A DNA stretch of 37,928 nucleotides from Rhodospirillales bacterium (GCA_025352565.1 JANXTF010000145.1:1-37928); one strand, 5' to 3'. Counted from the stretch's first letter, positions 1-8,989 are shown. Made by a program: numbers and translations. Notes: generated from the sequence alone by a model not told the origin.

Positions 1-60
1 CCCACTCCACCGCACCCCACTCCACCGCACCCCACTCCATCCCACCCCACTCCACCGCAC
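1..60. repeat. Four tandem copies of a 15-bp unit
   Basis: The unit cccactccaccgcac occurs four times head to tail. Copies 1, 2 and 4 are identical; copy 3 (31-45) differs at two positions. The array touches the window edge, so it may continue to the left. It ends 26 bases before the start codon of the binding-protein gene and the strand is very rich in C and poor in G. No known regulatory motif was recognised; it may be a variable minisatellite. Confidence 0.9.
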
Positions 61-86
61 ACAGACCGCAACCAGGAACCAGACCC

Positions 87-1298
87 ATGCTGAAGACATT
101 CGCCTTCCTGGCGGCCGCCACGTTGGCCGTCGCGGCCGGTCCCGCCCGGGCCGACATTCCCGGCAACAAGATCACTATCGCCGTGCTGACCGATCTGAGC
201 GGCAGCAACGCCGTGCTGTCGGGCCAGGGTTCGATCGCGGCCGCGCGCCTTGCGGCGGAGGAGGCGGCGTCCATGCTGCCGGGCGTCACGATCGAGGTCA
301 TCAGCTCGGACATGCCGCCGAAGGCGGACGTCGCATCGACCATCGCGCGCGCCTGGGTGGCGGGCGGCGCCGTGAATGTCATCGCGGACGTGCCGTTTTC
401 ATCGGCGGGTCTCGCGGTCAACGACGTCGTCCGCAACGCGCCGCACACGATCTACATCGCTTCCGGCACGGGGACGAGCGACCTGACCGGACCGTCGTGC
501 TCGCCCAACACGGTGCATTGGACCTACGACACCTACGCGATCAGCCAGGTCGTGGCGCGTGCGCTGCTCGGACAGGAGCAGAAATCCTGGTTCTTCATCA
601 CCGCCGACTACGCGTTCGGCCTGGCGCTCGAGCGCGACGCCACGCAGGTGATCAAGACGCTGGGCGGCTCCGTCGTCGGCAGCGTCAAGAACCCGCCTTT
701 CAACGCCGATTTCTCGTCGTATCTGCTGACGGCGCAGAGCAGCAAGGCGCAGGTCATCGCATTCGCCAACGCGTCCGTGGACCTGATCAACCTCGTCAAG
801 CAGTCGCATGAATTCGGCCTCGACCGCCGTGGACAGCGGCTCGCGGCGTTGCTGACGTTCATTACGGACGTGCGGTCGTTGGGACTGGAAGCGTCGCAGG
901 GGTTGTACCTGGCGTCACCGTTCTATTGGGATATGAACGACCGGACGCGGGCGTTTTCCGAGCGTTACGCCGCGCGGATGGGCGGCGCGAAGCCGACCAT
1001 GATCCAGGCGGGCGTGTATTCGGGGGTGTTGCACTATCTCAAGTCGGTCCGGCAATCCAACAGCGTGGACGCGCCGGCGGTGATGGCGGCGATGCGGAGC
1101 CTCCCCGCCGAGGACGACGCGTTCGGGCGCGGTTCCGTGCGGCTGGACGGGCGAGTGATCCACGACTTCCACCTGTTCCAGGTGAAGACGCCGGCTGAGT
1201 CGAAGGGGCCGTGGGACCTCTACAAGCTGGTGACGACCGTTCCGGCGGCCAATGCGTTTCGTCCCTTGTCAGAGGGCGGCTGCCCCCTGGTCCACTGA
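87..1298 (+). CDS. Periplasmic binding protein, branched-chain amino acid (LIV) type
   Basis: This is a 403-residue protein of the Leu/Ile/Val-binding (Peripla_BP_6) class of ABC importer receptors. It has a clear signal peptide with a likely cut after PARA (about residue 22), and the mature protein opens with KITIAVLTDLSG, the usual first strand of the family. Later segments such as WFFITADYAFG fit the second lobe. An AGGA 9 bases before the ATG supports the start. No LIV permease or ATPase lies in the window, so its partners are elsewhere or off the left edge. Its 3' end overlaps the convergent thiolase-like gene by 30 bases. In CoA-catabolic loci such orphan receptors often bind aromatic or other carboxylates rather than amino acids; that is inference here. 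Confidence 0.88.
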   Translation: MLKTFAFLAAATLAVAAGPARADIPGNKITIAVLTDLSGSNAVLSGQGSIAAARLAAEEAASMLPGVTIEVISSDMPPKADVASTIARAWVAGGAVNVIADVPFSSAGLAVNDVVRNAPHTIYIASGTGTSDLTGPSCSPNTVHWTYDTYAISQVVARALLGQEQKSWFFITADYAFGLALERDATQVIKTLGGSVVGSVKNPPFNADFSSYLLTAQSSKAQVIAFANASVDLINLVKQSHEFGLDRRGQRLAALLTFITDVRSLGLEASQGLYLASPFYWDMNDRTRAFSERYAARMGGAKPTMIQAGVYSGVLHYLKSVRQSNSVDAPAVMAAMRSLPAEDDAFGRGSVRLDGRVIHDFHLFQVKTPAESKGPWDLYKLVTTVPAANAFRPLSEGGCPLVH

Positions 1299-2759
1299 CG
1301 GGGCGAACCGACCGGCCCGCACGTCGACGCGCATGCCACAGCACTCCTCGCGCTGCATCCGCTCCATCGGCTCCGCATCCGCGCTGGTGGCGACGGCCCG
1401 GCCGCCGCCGTCGAGGTCGATCACGGCGATGCCCCGCGGCGGGACGGCGCGATCGTGCAGCACGCAATAGCCGACGACACTCCCGGCGCCGGACGCATCG
1501 GGATCGACCGCAACCGTCGATGTGATCCGGGCCACGGCGTCGCTCACGTCGGCGAAGCGGTAGCCACCTTGCGGCGGCCGGGTCGACCACAGGCCGAAGC
1601 CCTGCTTGGTGAGGATGCCTGAGACCGAAGCGACCAGGCCGGGGCGCGGGTCGCCGGCACGCAGGAGTTCGGCCATCCGGCAGGTCGCCTGCAGCACGTA
1701 GTTGTTGTACGGACCACCGGCGAACGGCATCCCTCCGGTGACCGTCAGGTCCCGCTCCATGTCGAGGCCGAGTTCCGACGCGTACACCTCCACCGCCACG
1801 GGAAAGCAGCTGTACAGGTCGACGAGCCCAAGATCGGCCGGCGTGAGCCCGAACGGTTCCGTCGCCGCCTGTCCCGCGATCCTGGCGCCCGGACAGGCGT
1901 CGAGTTGGCCGCGAGCGGACACGGGGACCATGTGATTGGACTCGGTGCTGGCCCAGGGAAACACCCAACGATCGGGCGGGATGCCAAGCTCCTCCGCCTT
2001 GCTCGCCGAGCAGAACAGCAGGGCGGCGGCCTGGTCCACGTTCCACGACGAACAGAGCGCCTTCGTATAGGGGAATGCCTGCATCGGGTTGCGTTGGGAC
2101 TCGGTTCGGATTTCCGCGGCATTCAGCCGCTGGCGTGTCCAGGCCGCGGGATTGGCGGCGGCGACGGCGCTGAAGCGGCTGTACAGCGCGGCCAACTGGT
2201 CGCGATGGGCGTCCATGGCCCAGCCGTGCCGCGCCCGGAACGCGCTCTCGATGATGGCGTACAGGCTGACCGGCATCCGGAGATCCGCACGCAACTCGGC
2301 CTCGTGCCGCAGTTCCTCGTGGGGCGCCAATGTCACGTCCGGTGCGCCGCCGGGCGGCGGCGATGGCAGCTGTACGCCGGCGATCCGGGACCGCAGGATT
2401 CGGTACCCCGCGTCGCCGCCGGTGACGAGGGCGGCACCGATTTGTCCGTCGGCGATGCGGTTGCAGGCGTCTGCGATCAGGGATTGCTGCAGCACGCCGA
2501 CCGTGGACAGGACCGTGACCGCGCCGTCCGCGCCGACCGAACGTGCGATGTCGCGAGCCGGGTCGGTATGGGACCAGCGCCCCTTCGGGACCAGGATGCG
2601 ATCGAGCTGCCGAAGCAGGGCGGGGTTACCGCAATCCTGCCCGGCGGCGAGCGTCGCCCGCGTCATCAGCGCGAGCGCGTCGACGGCGCGCGCGGCATCG
2701 TCCTCGCGCTGGGCAGCGAGTCCGATGCCGACCAGGACGGGTGCGTTGCCGCCGATCAC
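1269..2759 (-). CDS. Thiolase-like acetyl-CoA acetyltransferase homologue
   Basis: A 496-residue thiolase-superfamily protein. Family signs are in the C-terminal half: DLYSCFPVAV, TGGMPFAGGPYNNY and a TKQGFGLWS-like segment, all typical of the thiolase-like group often annotated as acetyl-CoA acetyltransferase. The N-terminal region corresponding to the nucleophilic-cysteine loop reads STVGVLQQSLIADAC, with no Cys at the expected place, so classical thiolysis is doubtful. Its ATG overlaps the TGA of the upstream fused CoA-transferase by 4 bases, implying translational coupling. It is the last gene of a three-gene operon with two CaiB-type proteins. A role in the CoA-ester pathway is likely; the actual reaction is not known. 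Confidence 0.8.
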   Translation of the reverse strand: MIGGNAPVLVGIGLAAQREDDAARAVDALALMTRATLAAGQDCGNPALLRQLDRILVPKGRWSHTDPARDIARSVGADGAVTVLSTVGVLQQSLIADACNRIADGQIGAALVTGGDAGYRILRSRIAGVQLPSPPPGGAPDVTLAPHEELRHEAELRADLRMPVSLYAIIESAFRARHGWAMDAHRDQLAALYSRFSAVAAANPAAWTRQRLNAAEIRTESQRNPMQAFPYTKALCSSWNVDQAAALLFCSASKAEELGIPPDRWVFPWASTESNHMVPVSARGQLDACPGARIAGQAATEPFGLTPADLGLVDLYSCFPVAVEVYASELGLDMERDLTVTGGMPFAGGPYNNYVLQATCRMAELLRAGDPRPGLVASVSGILTKQGFGLWSTRPPQGGYRFADVSDAVARITSTVAVDPDASGAGSVVGYCVLHDRAVPPRGIAVIDLDGGGRAVATSADAEPMERMQREECCGMRVDVRAGRFAPSVDQGAAAL

Positions 2760-5083
2760 AGGATCACGCCCTCCGCCTCAAGCCGCGCATACTCGGTATC
2801 GGAAAGGCCGAGGATGCCCTTCAGAACGCGCTCATTGTGCTCGCCCAGCAGCGGGCCGCGGCTGCTCTGGGCGTCGGTGCCGGAGATCGACCAGGGCGCC
2901 CGGAACAAATCCGTGGAACCCATGGCCGGGAGCTCGGCCGGATGCCGCAGGCCTCGCGCGGTGAAATGCGGGTCGCGCCAGAACGCCTCGATGGACTGGA
3001 CCGGTGAGGACGCGATGCCGGCCTGGCGAAACCGTGCGACGAGCGCGTCGCGTTCCTCCAGTTTGGTCCATGCCGCGACCGCCTCGTCGAGCGCCCGGTG
3101 CCCGGCGACGCGGGCGGCGGTTGTCGCGAATCGCGGGTCCCGCGCCCAAGGCCCCGCCATCTGCGCGAACGCCGCCCATTGCCGGTCATCCGCCACCGCG
3201 ATCGTCAGCCACTGGTCCGGCCCCGCGGCGGGGTAGATGCCGTGCGGCGCCATCGCCGGGTGGGCGTTGCCGAGCGGGCCGGGCTGCGCGCCATCGACCT
3301 GCGCCTGCAGCAAGTAGGGCGTCATCGTGCTCAGCAGCGCCTCTGTCTGCGACAGGTCGATGTAGCAGCCGGCGCCCTCTGCCTCGCGCCGGGCCAGGGC
3401 CGCGCTGACCGCGACCAGCGCATGCGCGGCCGCGTTCGGGTCGCCCAGCGCGAAGTTGAGCGCGCCCACCGGCCCCTCGCCCTCATAGCCGATCAGCGTT
3501 TCGAGCCCGGCGAAGCTCGACATGGTCGGCGCATAGGTCCGCATGTCCGAGAGCGGCCCGAACTGCCCGGCGCCGGACATCGACACCACGATGATGCGCT
3601 CGTTGAGGCCGCGCAGCACGTCGTAGCCGAGCCCGGTGCGCTCCATCGTGCCGGCGGACATGTTCTCGACCACGATGTCGCTCCTCGCCACCAGCCGGCG
3701 CACCAGGTCGATGCCGGCCGGCTGCTTCATGTTGAGGGTGATGCCGAGCTTGCCCTGGTTGATCTGGTGGAACATGGGCGACATTTCGGTGGTGGGGCCT
3801 TCCACCTTCACCCCGTCCTTGAACACCAGGCCGGACAGCCGCGTGTTGTCGAGCCGTTTGGAATGCTCGACCTTGATCACCTCCGCCCCGAACTGGGCGA
3901 GGATGCTGCTGACCTGCGGGGCCGACCAGACCCAACCCAGGTCGAGCACCCGCAGCCCGGCGAGCGGCCGGGCGTCCTGGCCGCGCGGATGAGGCGGCGG
4001 GCCGCCGGCATGGGCGAGCATCGCCGGACGGATGCCGTCCCCGGTGTCGGGGGAGCGGGCGGTGGCGACCTTGAACGGCAGGCCCGGCGCGGACAGCGTC
4101 CGGCCCCGCCACCGCCAGTCCCCGAGGAAGCCCCGGTCATGCAGCTGCGGCGTTGCCAGGACATCGGCAATGGTCCGCAGCGGCGCGATGGTCAGCTGGT
4201 ATCGGCTGGTGATCTCCTCGATCTCGGCCTTTGTGCGCTCCAGCAGCCAGGGCTGCACCAAGGCGTCGACCTCGTCGGGGTATTGCGTGCCCATCGCCCG
4301 CAGCTTCTGGTAGCGGGGCTGGCTGGCCCAGTCGGGGGAGCCCATCGCCGCCACGAAGCGCTCCCATTCCTGCCGCGTCCGGCCGGACAGGCAGACGTCG
4401 CCGTCACGGCACGGCAGGATGACGAACGGGTATGCCCCGCCCGAGCCGGAGGCGCGGCGGCCCGCGCGCTCCCAGCGCAGGCCATGATGGATGTACAGGC
4501 GGCAGTTCACGGCGACGTAGTTGGCGAGCACGTCGGCCAGCGCGATGTCCACCACGCGATCGCCCCCCATGAAGCGGGCCATGAGGCAGGCGGCGGCCAG
4601 GTGGGCGCCGGCCTGACACTCGAGCACGCCCGGCGGGATGGACAGCGGCACGCGCCCCTTTTCCCCCAGCACCCAGGCCACGCTGCTGACCGCCTGGGCG
4701 TCGAGCGCCGTGCCCGGCACGCCCGCGAGCGGCCCGGTGAGGCCGAACACCGACGCCACGCCAACCACGAGGCCGGGATGACGCTGCCGAAGCGTGTCCG
4801 GAGTGCCCCCGCAGAAATCGCGCAGCCGCTCCAAATCGTCGCAGATGACGATGTCGGCGTCGTCGAGGGAAGGATCGCCGGATTGAATTTTGCCGGTGTC
4901 GAAATAATCCAGCGCCAGGGAGATGGCGTCGGCGCCGGGCTGTCCGGCGGGGCGTGACCGGCCGGCTTTTGTTACAGTTGCGCCCAACCGTGCAAACAGC
5001 CAGCCGCAATAGGCGCCGGCGATATCGCTACTGATATCGACGACGCGAAGCGCCGCGGGCAGGGACTTGGCGTTCGGCATCAT
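2756..5083 (-). CDS. Two-domain family III (CaiB/BaiF) CoA-transferase
   Basis: This 775-residue protein consists of two family III CoA-transferase domains in one chain, about residues 10-345 and 373-775, joined by a Pro/Gly-rich linker. Single-domain members are about 400 residues, so this is a tandem fusion. Domain 2 has the typical opening LAGLRVLDLGWVWSAP and AEVIKVE; domain 1 is more diverged (RVVDISSDIAGAYCGWLFA). At the family's catalytic acid, domain 1 shows VVDIALAD (D179, D184) and domain 2 shows YIDLSQTE (D576, E581), so the two may not be equivalent. The enzymes move CoA between acyl-CoA and free acid. The SD-like GAGGAG lies 2 bases before the first ATG and 5 before the second, at 5080, which may be the true start. 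The gene lies 66 bases after the single-domain CaiB gene. Confidence 0.88.
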   Translation of the reverse strand: MMPNAKSLPAALRVVDISSDIAGAYCGWLFARLGATVTKAGRSRPAGQPGADAISLALDYFDTGKIQSGDPSLDDADIVICDDLERLRDFCGGTPDTLRQRHPGLVVGVASVFGLTGPLAGVPGTALDAQAVSSVAWVLGEKGRVPLSIPPGVLECQAGAHLAAACLMARFMGGDRVVDIALADVLANYVAVNCRLYIHHGLRWERAGRRASGSGGAYPFVILPCRDGDVCLSGRTRQEWERFVAAMGSPDWASQPRYQKLRAMGTQYPDEVDALVQPWLLERTKAEIEEITSRYQLTIAPLRTIADVLATPQLHDRGFLGDWRWRGRTLSAPGLPFKVATARSPDTGDGIRPAMLAHAGGPPPHPRGQDARPLAGLRVLDLGWVWSAPQVSSILAQFGAEVIKVEHSKRLDNTRLSGLVFKDGVKVEGPTTEMSPMFHQINQGKLGITLNMKQPAGIDLVRRLVARSDIVVENMSAGTMERTGLGYDVLRGLNERIIVVSMSGAGQFGPLSDMRTYAPTMSSFAGLETLIGYEGEGPVGALNFALGDPNAAAHALVAVSAALARREAEGAGCYIDLSQTEALLSTMTPYLLQAQVDGAQPGPLGNAHPAMAPHGIYPAAGPDQWLTIAVADDRQWAAFAQMAGPWARDPRFATTAARVAGHRALDEAVAAWTKLEERDALVARFRQAGIASSPVQSIEAFWRDPHFTARGLRHPAELPAMGSTDLFRAPWSISGTDAQSSRGPLLGEHNERVLKGILGLSDTEYARLEAEGVIL

Positions 5084-5149
5084 GTCTCCTCGACCACGAC
5101 GTTTGGCGATAAGGGGGCGGCGCGCGGCGTGGACCTCGCCCCCGTCAGC

Positions 5150-6373
5150 TCACGATGCCGCTGCGGCCTCGTACGACGCGACCGCGCCGGAGTGAAGCAG
5201 CCGCGAGACGTCGTCGGCATCGTAGCCGAGTTCATGCAGCACATCGGCCGTGTGCTCGCCAAGATGCGGCGCGGCGCAGGCCCACGGGATGGGGGCGCCA
5301 TCCACCATCCAGGGCAGGCGCACGAGCGGCAGGCCCGCCGAGTCGATGAAGGTTCCACGTTCCCGCGCCGTCTCGCCGCGGACCGATTCCTCGATGCCCG
5401 CCACGCGCGTCACGGGAACGCCGGCGGAGCGGAACCGCTCCACCCAGGTCTCGGCGTCCGCGGCGGCCAGGCGCGCCGTGATGGCCGCTTCCAGCAATGC
5501 ATTGTTGCCGCATCGGTCGGTAACTGTCCGGAACCGCGCGTCGGCGAGCAGTTCGGGTGCGCCCAACACCTCGGTCACCCGCTCCCAAAGCCGCTGGTTG
5601 GGCGCGGCCAGCATGATCTCGCCATCGCCGGTCGAATATACCTGGTAGGGTGAGGCGATCGGGTTGCCCGACCCGGCACGCCTGGGACGCGCGCCGGTGG
5701 TGAGCGCTGTCGTCGCCTGATACGGGACGAGGCTGAACGCCGTATCCACCAGCGCTGTCTCGATCGAGCGCACCGGCTGCCCTCGCTGTTTGGCCAGCAG
5801 GGCCGCCAGCACGGCCATGGCAATCCACTGGCCGGTCCCGAGGTCGATGACGGATGGGGCGCATCGGGCGGGGGGCGTGCCGTCATGCCCGGTCATCCGC
5901 ATGATGCCGCTGAACGCCTGCACCAGCGGGTCGTAGCCGGGCATCACCCGGCCGACCGGCCCGGCGCCGAATGCGTTCAGGTTGTAGTAGAGGATGCCGG
6001 GACTGAGCTCGCGCACCGCCGCCTCGCCGATGCCGATCCGGTCCGCCACGCCTGGCCGCATGCTCTGGAGCAGCACGTCCGACCGCTGCGCGAGACGGAG
6101 CGCGACCGCGCGGGCCTGCTCCTGCCGCAGATCGAGGACGATGCCGCGCTTGCCCGCATTGACGTGGCGATGGACGACGCTGCCGTCGTCGATGGCGGGG
6201 GGCCAGTACCGGGCGTCATCGCCCTGCGGTGCCTCGACCTTGATCACGTCCGCGCCGAGCTGGGCCAGGATCATGGTCGCGTAAGGGCCGGCGATGTTGG
6301 TCGAGAAATCCACGATGCGGACGCCCGCGAGTGGAAGGAATGGCGCACCCGCCGCGCCGGCGTCTTCCGGCAT
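5150..6373 (-). CDS. Single-domain family III (CaiB/BaiF) CoA-transferase
   Basis: A 407-residue CoA-transferase of the CaiB/BaiF type (formyl-CoA transferase, alpha-methylacyl-CoA racemase relatives). It shows LAGVRIVDFSTNIAGPYATM near the N-terminus, LGADVIKVEAP, NAGKRGIVLDL, and SIETALVDTAF at the region of the catalytic aspartate. Length matches the family. An upstream in-frame GTG at 6397 would add eight residues; the ATG at 6373 is preferred because AGGGG sits 6 bases before it. It is first in the leftward operon with the fused CoA-transferase and the thiolase-like gene, and divergent from the acyl-CoA synthetase gene. The acyl substrate is not identifiable. Confidence 0.88.
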   Translation of the reverse strand: MPEDAGAAGAPFLPLAGVRIVDFSTNIAGPYATMILAQLGADVIKVEAPQGDDARYWPPAIDDGSVVHRHVNAGKRGIVLDLRQEQARAVALRLAQRSDVLLQSMRPGVADRIGIGEAAVRELSPGILYYNLNAFGAGPVGRVMPGYDPLVQAFSGIMRMTGHDGTPPARCAPSVIDLGTGQWIAMAVLAALLAKQRGQPVRSIETALVDTAFSLVPYQATTALTTGARPRRAGSGNPIASPYQVYSTGDGEIMLAAPNQRLWERVTEVLGAPELLADARFRTVTDRCGNNALLEAAITARLAAADAETWVERFRSAGVPVTRVAGIEESVRGETARERGTFIDSAGLPLVRLPWMVDGAPIPWACAAPHLGEHTADVLHELGYDADDVSRLLHSGAVASYEAAAAS

Positions 6374-6430
6374 CGCCGACCCCTGCTCAGCATCCACGGC
6401 CTGTTCGCTCCCGGCGCGATTCTATGGGGC

Positions 6431-6459
6431 ACCGTAGAAATGCGGGCCAGGACGGTCAA
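6431..6459 (-). promoter_or_regulatory. Candidate sigma70-type promoter for the CaiB operon
   Basis: Read on the minus strand, TTGACC (6459-6454) is followed after 17 bases by TACGGT (6436-6431). The -35 matches the consensus at five of six positions, the -10 at three. It lies about 58 bases before the ATG at 6373. This is by-eye matching only. Confidence 0.3.
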
Positions 6460-6497
6460 CAGCCTTGCAGCCATGCAGAGCTTTCCCGGAACGCCAC

Positions 6498-6526
6498 TTG
6501 ACGCAGCGAGACCGCTTGCACAGAGT
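6498..6526 (+). promoter_or_regulatory. Weak candidate promoter for the acyl-CoA synthetase gene
   Basis: TTGACG (6498-6503), 17 bases, then CAGAGT (6521-6526), ending 30 bases before the preferred start codon. The -10 is a poor match (three of six), so this is tentative. Confidence 0.22.
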
Positions 6527-6556
6527 CGGAAAGTGTCCAAGGTGTATCAACAAGAA

Positions 6557-8173
6557 ATGCTGGACCAGTGGACCTTCGCCGACGTTTGGGAGACTGTCGC
6601 GGACGCCGTTCCCGAGCGGATCGCGCAACGCCACGCCCGGCGGGACCACACATGGCGCGAGTTCGACACGCGGGCGGACGGAATCGCCGCGGCGTTGATG
6701 CGCGCCGGCTTGAAACAGCAGGCCAAAGTGGCGCTGTACCTGCACAACGCGCCCGAATACCTCGAGACCGCGTTCGCCGCGATGAAGGCCGGGTTGGTGC
6801 CGGTCAATACGAATTACCGCTATGTCGAAGACGAACTGGTCTATCTGTGGGACGACGCCGATGCGTCCGCCGTGGTTTTTCATGGCGGCTTCACCGATCG
6901 GGTGGACGCGGTGCGGCTGCGTTGCCCGGCGGTCCGGCTGTGGCTGCACGTGGATGACGGCACCACTCCGTGCCCGGCCTGGGCATCGCGCTACGAGGCG
7001 GCGGCCAGCGCGGCGCCGGGTCGGGTGCGCGCTGCCTGGGGTCGGTCCGGCGACGACCTCATCCTGATCTACACTGGCGGCACGACCGGTCTGCCGCGCG
7101 GGGTGATGTGGCGGCAGCACGACCTGTTCCTCGCCTCGAACACCACTGGCGATCCGGAGACTGCCGACACCCGCCATGTCCGCGACCGGCTCGGCCGGAG
7201 CGCGCCGCCGATGGGTTTGCCGGCGGCGCCGCTCATGCACGGGACCGGCTTCGTGTTCGCGGCAACGATCCTGAATCGGGGCGGCACCGTCCTGACGCTG
7301 CCGGGCCAGGTCTTCGATCCGGCGGCCCTGCTGGACGCGGCGCAGGCCAGCTCGGTCACCGACCTCTGCATCGTCGGCGATGCGTTCTGCCGGCCGATCG
7401 TGGACGCGCTCGACGGCGATCCCGGCCGCTGGGACCTGTCGGCCCTGAAGGTGGTATCGTCATCGGGCATGATGTGGAGCGCGGGCGTGAAGCAGCGTTT
7501 GCTGAAGCACGCGCCCGGCGTGCTGATGATCGACTTCCTCAACTCCAGCGAGGCAAGCGGGCTGGGCCGCTCGCTCACCTCGGCGAAACGCTCGGACCGC
7601 GGCGCACGCTTCCGGCTTGGCGACAACGCCTTCGTCATCGACGACGATGGCTCTCCGGTGACCCCGGGCAGCGGCATCCCCGGCCGCCTGGCCGTACGGG
7701 GCCGCATCCCGCTTGGTTACTACAAGGACCCGGTGAAGACCGCGGCGACATTCCCCATCATCGGCGGCGTGCGTTGCGCCATTCCCGGCGACTACGCGAC
7801 AGTCGAGGCGGATGGCAGCATCACCCTGCTCGGGCGCGGGTCGGTCAGCATCAACACCGGCGGCGAGAAGGTCTTCCCCGAGGAGGTCGAAGAGGTGATC
7901 AAGACCTATCCAGCGGTCCGCGATGCCGTGGTGGTCGGCCTGCCCGACGCGCGGTTCGGCCAAGTGGTCGCGGCCATGGTGGAAGCGCCAGGCTGGTCCG
8001 GCAGCGACCGCGACGCCCTGATCGAACACGCGCGGCGCCGGCTTGCCCGTCACAAGGTTCCGCGCATCATCATGCCCGTTGCCTCCGTCGAGCGGGGGCC
8101 GAATGGCAAGGCGAGCTATCCGGACGTGGCGCGGCGGATTTCCGAATGGCTTCAACACACGGCGAAGGCTTAG
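6557..8173 (+). CDS. Acyl-CoA synthetase (AMP-forming ligase)
   Basis: A 538-residue member of the ANL superfamily, which adenylates a carboxylic acid and joins it to CoA. It contains the P-loop-like motif IYTGGTTGLPRGVM (about 171-184), GEKVFPEEVEE (about 436-446) and the C-terminal catalytic lysine region NGKASYP (K about 518). The reading frame is open far upstream, but the homologous part begins at MLDQWTFADVWE, the form usual for these enzymes, so the ATG at 6557 is chosen; 6440 and 6473 are alternatives and no SD is convincing for any. The acyl chain is not predictable. It is followed after 9 bases by an enoyl-CoA hydratase and is divergent to the CoA-transferase operon, consistent with an acyl-CoA degradation pathway. 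Confidence 0.9.
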   Translation: MLDQWTFADVWETVADAVPERIAQRHARRDHTWREFDTRADGIAAALMRAGLKQQAKVALYLHNAPEYLETAFAAMKAGLVPVNTNYRYVEDELVYLWDDADASAVVFHGGFTDRVDAVRLRCPAVRLWLHVDDGTTPCPAWASRYEAAASAAPGRVRAAWGRSGDDLILIYTGGTTGLPRGVMWRQHDLFLASNTTGDPETADTRHVRDRLGRSAPPMGLPAAPLMHGTGFVFAATILNRGGTVLTLPGQVFDPAALLDAAQASSVTDLCIVGDAFCRPIVDALDGDPGRWDLSALKVVSSSGMMWSAGVKQRLLKHAPGVLMIDFLNSSEASGLGRSLTSAKRSDRGARFRLGDNAFVIDDDGSPVTPGSGIPGRLAVRGRIPLGYYKDPVKTAATFPIIGGVRCAIPGDYATVEADGSITLLGRGSVSINTGGEKVFPEEVEEVIKTYPAVRDAVVVGLPDARFGQVVAAMVEAPGWSGSDRDALIEHARRRLARHKVPRIIMPVASVERGPNGKASYPDVARRISEWLQHTAKA

Positions 8174-8182
8174 CATCCGTCG

Positions 8183-8989
8183 ATGTCACACGTCCTGTTC
8201 GAGAAGCGCGAAGGCGTGGCCTACGTCACGCTCAACCGGCCGGAGAAGCGCAACGCGTTTTCGCCGGAGATGATCGTGCGGCTGGTGGAGGTCTGGGCCG
8301 ACATCGCCGAAGATCCGGCGGTCAGGGTCGTGCTCTTGACGGGCGCCGGAACCCAGGCGTTCTCCTCGGGGGGCGATCTCGGCACCACCATCCCGCTGAT
8401 GATGCGCACCCGCCCGCCGCAGGGCGAGTGGGAGGAGCGGTTCGCCGCCGACCGCAAACAGCTTTATGCCGCGATATTGCGCAACGCGAACTTCTTCAAG
8501 CCCGTCGTCGCCGCGATCAACGGGCACGCGCTGGCTGGCGGCGCCGAAATGATCCTGGCAACGGACCTGCGTGTCATGTCGGAGGATGCGACCATCGGCG
8601 TGACCGAAGTGCGTCGCGGCCTGATCGCGGGGGGCGGCTCGCTGGTCCGGCTGGCGCGCCAGGTGTCGTGGGCGCAGGCGATGGAACTGGCGCTGGTCGG
8701 CGAGCCGATCACGGCACGGCAGGCTTTGGCCATCGGCCTGGTGAACCGCGTTGTGCCGCCCGGCGAGGTGTTGGCGACGGCCGAGGATCTGGCCCGGCGC
8801 GTCAGCCTTGGCGCCCCGGTGGCTCTCGCCAAGACCAAGGAAGCGATGGTCCGCTCGAACGGCCTGCCGCTCGATGAGGCCTTCGCCATCGAGACGGAGT
8901 GCACGCGGGCGAACGCCAAGACCGACGATGCGAAAGAAGGACCGCGCGCGTTCATGGAGAAGCGGCCGCCGGTGTTCACCGGACGCTGA
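8183..8989 (+). CDS. Enoyl-CoA hydratase/isomerase (crotonase family)
   Basis: A 268-residue crotonase-fold protein. The oxyanion-hole segments are FSSGGDL (60-66) and ALAGGAEM (116-123). Both acids used by hydratases appear to be present: E142 in TEVRRG and E168 in QAMELAL, which line up with the two glutamates of rat crotonase by motif. This supports hydration of an enoyl-CoA. The tail ENARAF-like region found in many family members reads GPRAFMEKRPPVFTGR. It starts 9 bases after the ligase stop, so the two are surely co-transcribed. Confidence 0.92.
   Translation: MSHVLFEKREGVAYVTLNRPEKRNAFSPEMIVRLVEVWADIAEDPAVRVVLLTGAGTQAFSSGGDLGTTIPLMMRTRPPQGEWEERFAADRKQLYAAILRNANFFKPVVAAINGHALAGGAEMILATDLRVMSEDATIGVTEVRRGLIAGGGSLVRLARQVSWAQAMELALVGEPITARQALAIGLVNRVVPPGEVLATAEDLARRVSLGAPVALAKTKEAMVRSNGLPLDEAFAIETECTRANAKTDDAKEGPRAFMEKRPPVFTGR

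Noticed and set aside
1-60. Tandem repeat considered as a CRISPR array
   Set aside because: The 15-bp units are directly contiguous with no unique spacers, so it is a minisatellite.
1905-3236. Plus-strand open frame (443 codons) across the thiolase and CoA-transferase genes
   Set aside because: It crosses a real gene junction in antisense and shows no domain.
3098-4957. Plus-strand open frame (619 codons) opposite the fused CoA-transferase
   Set aside because: Composition is that of an antisense shadow; the minus strand encodes two clear CaiB domains.
5885-6556. Upstream in-frame extension of the acyl-CoA synthetase
   Set aside because: The extra 224 codons overlap the divergent CaiB gene in antisense and match nothing; homology begins at the Met at 6557.
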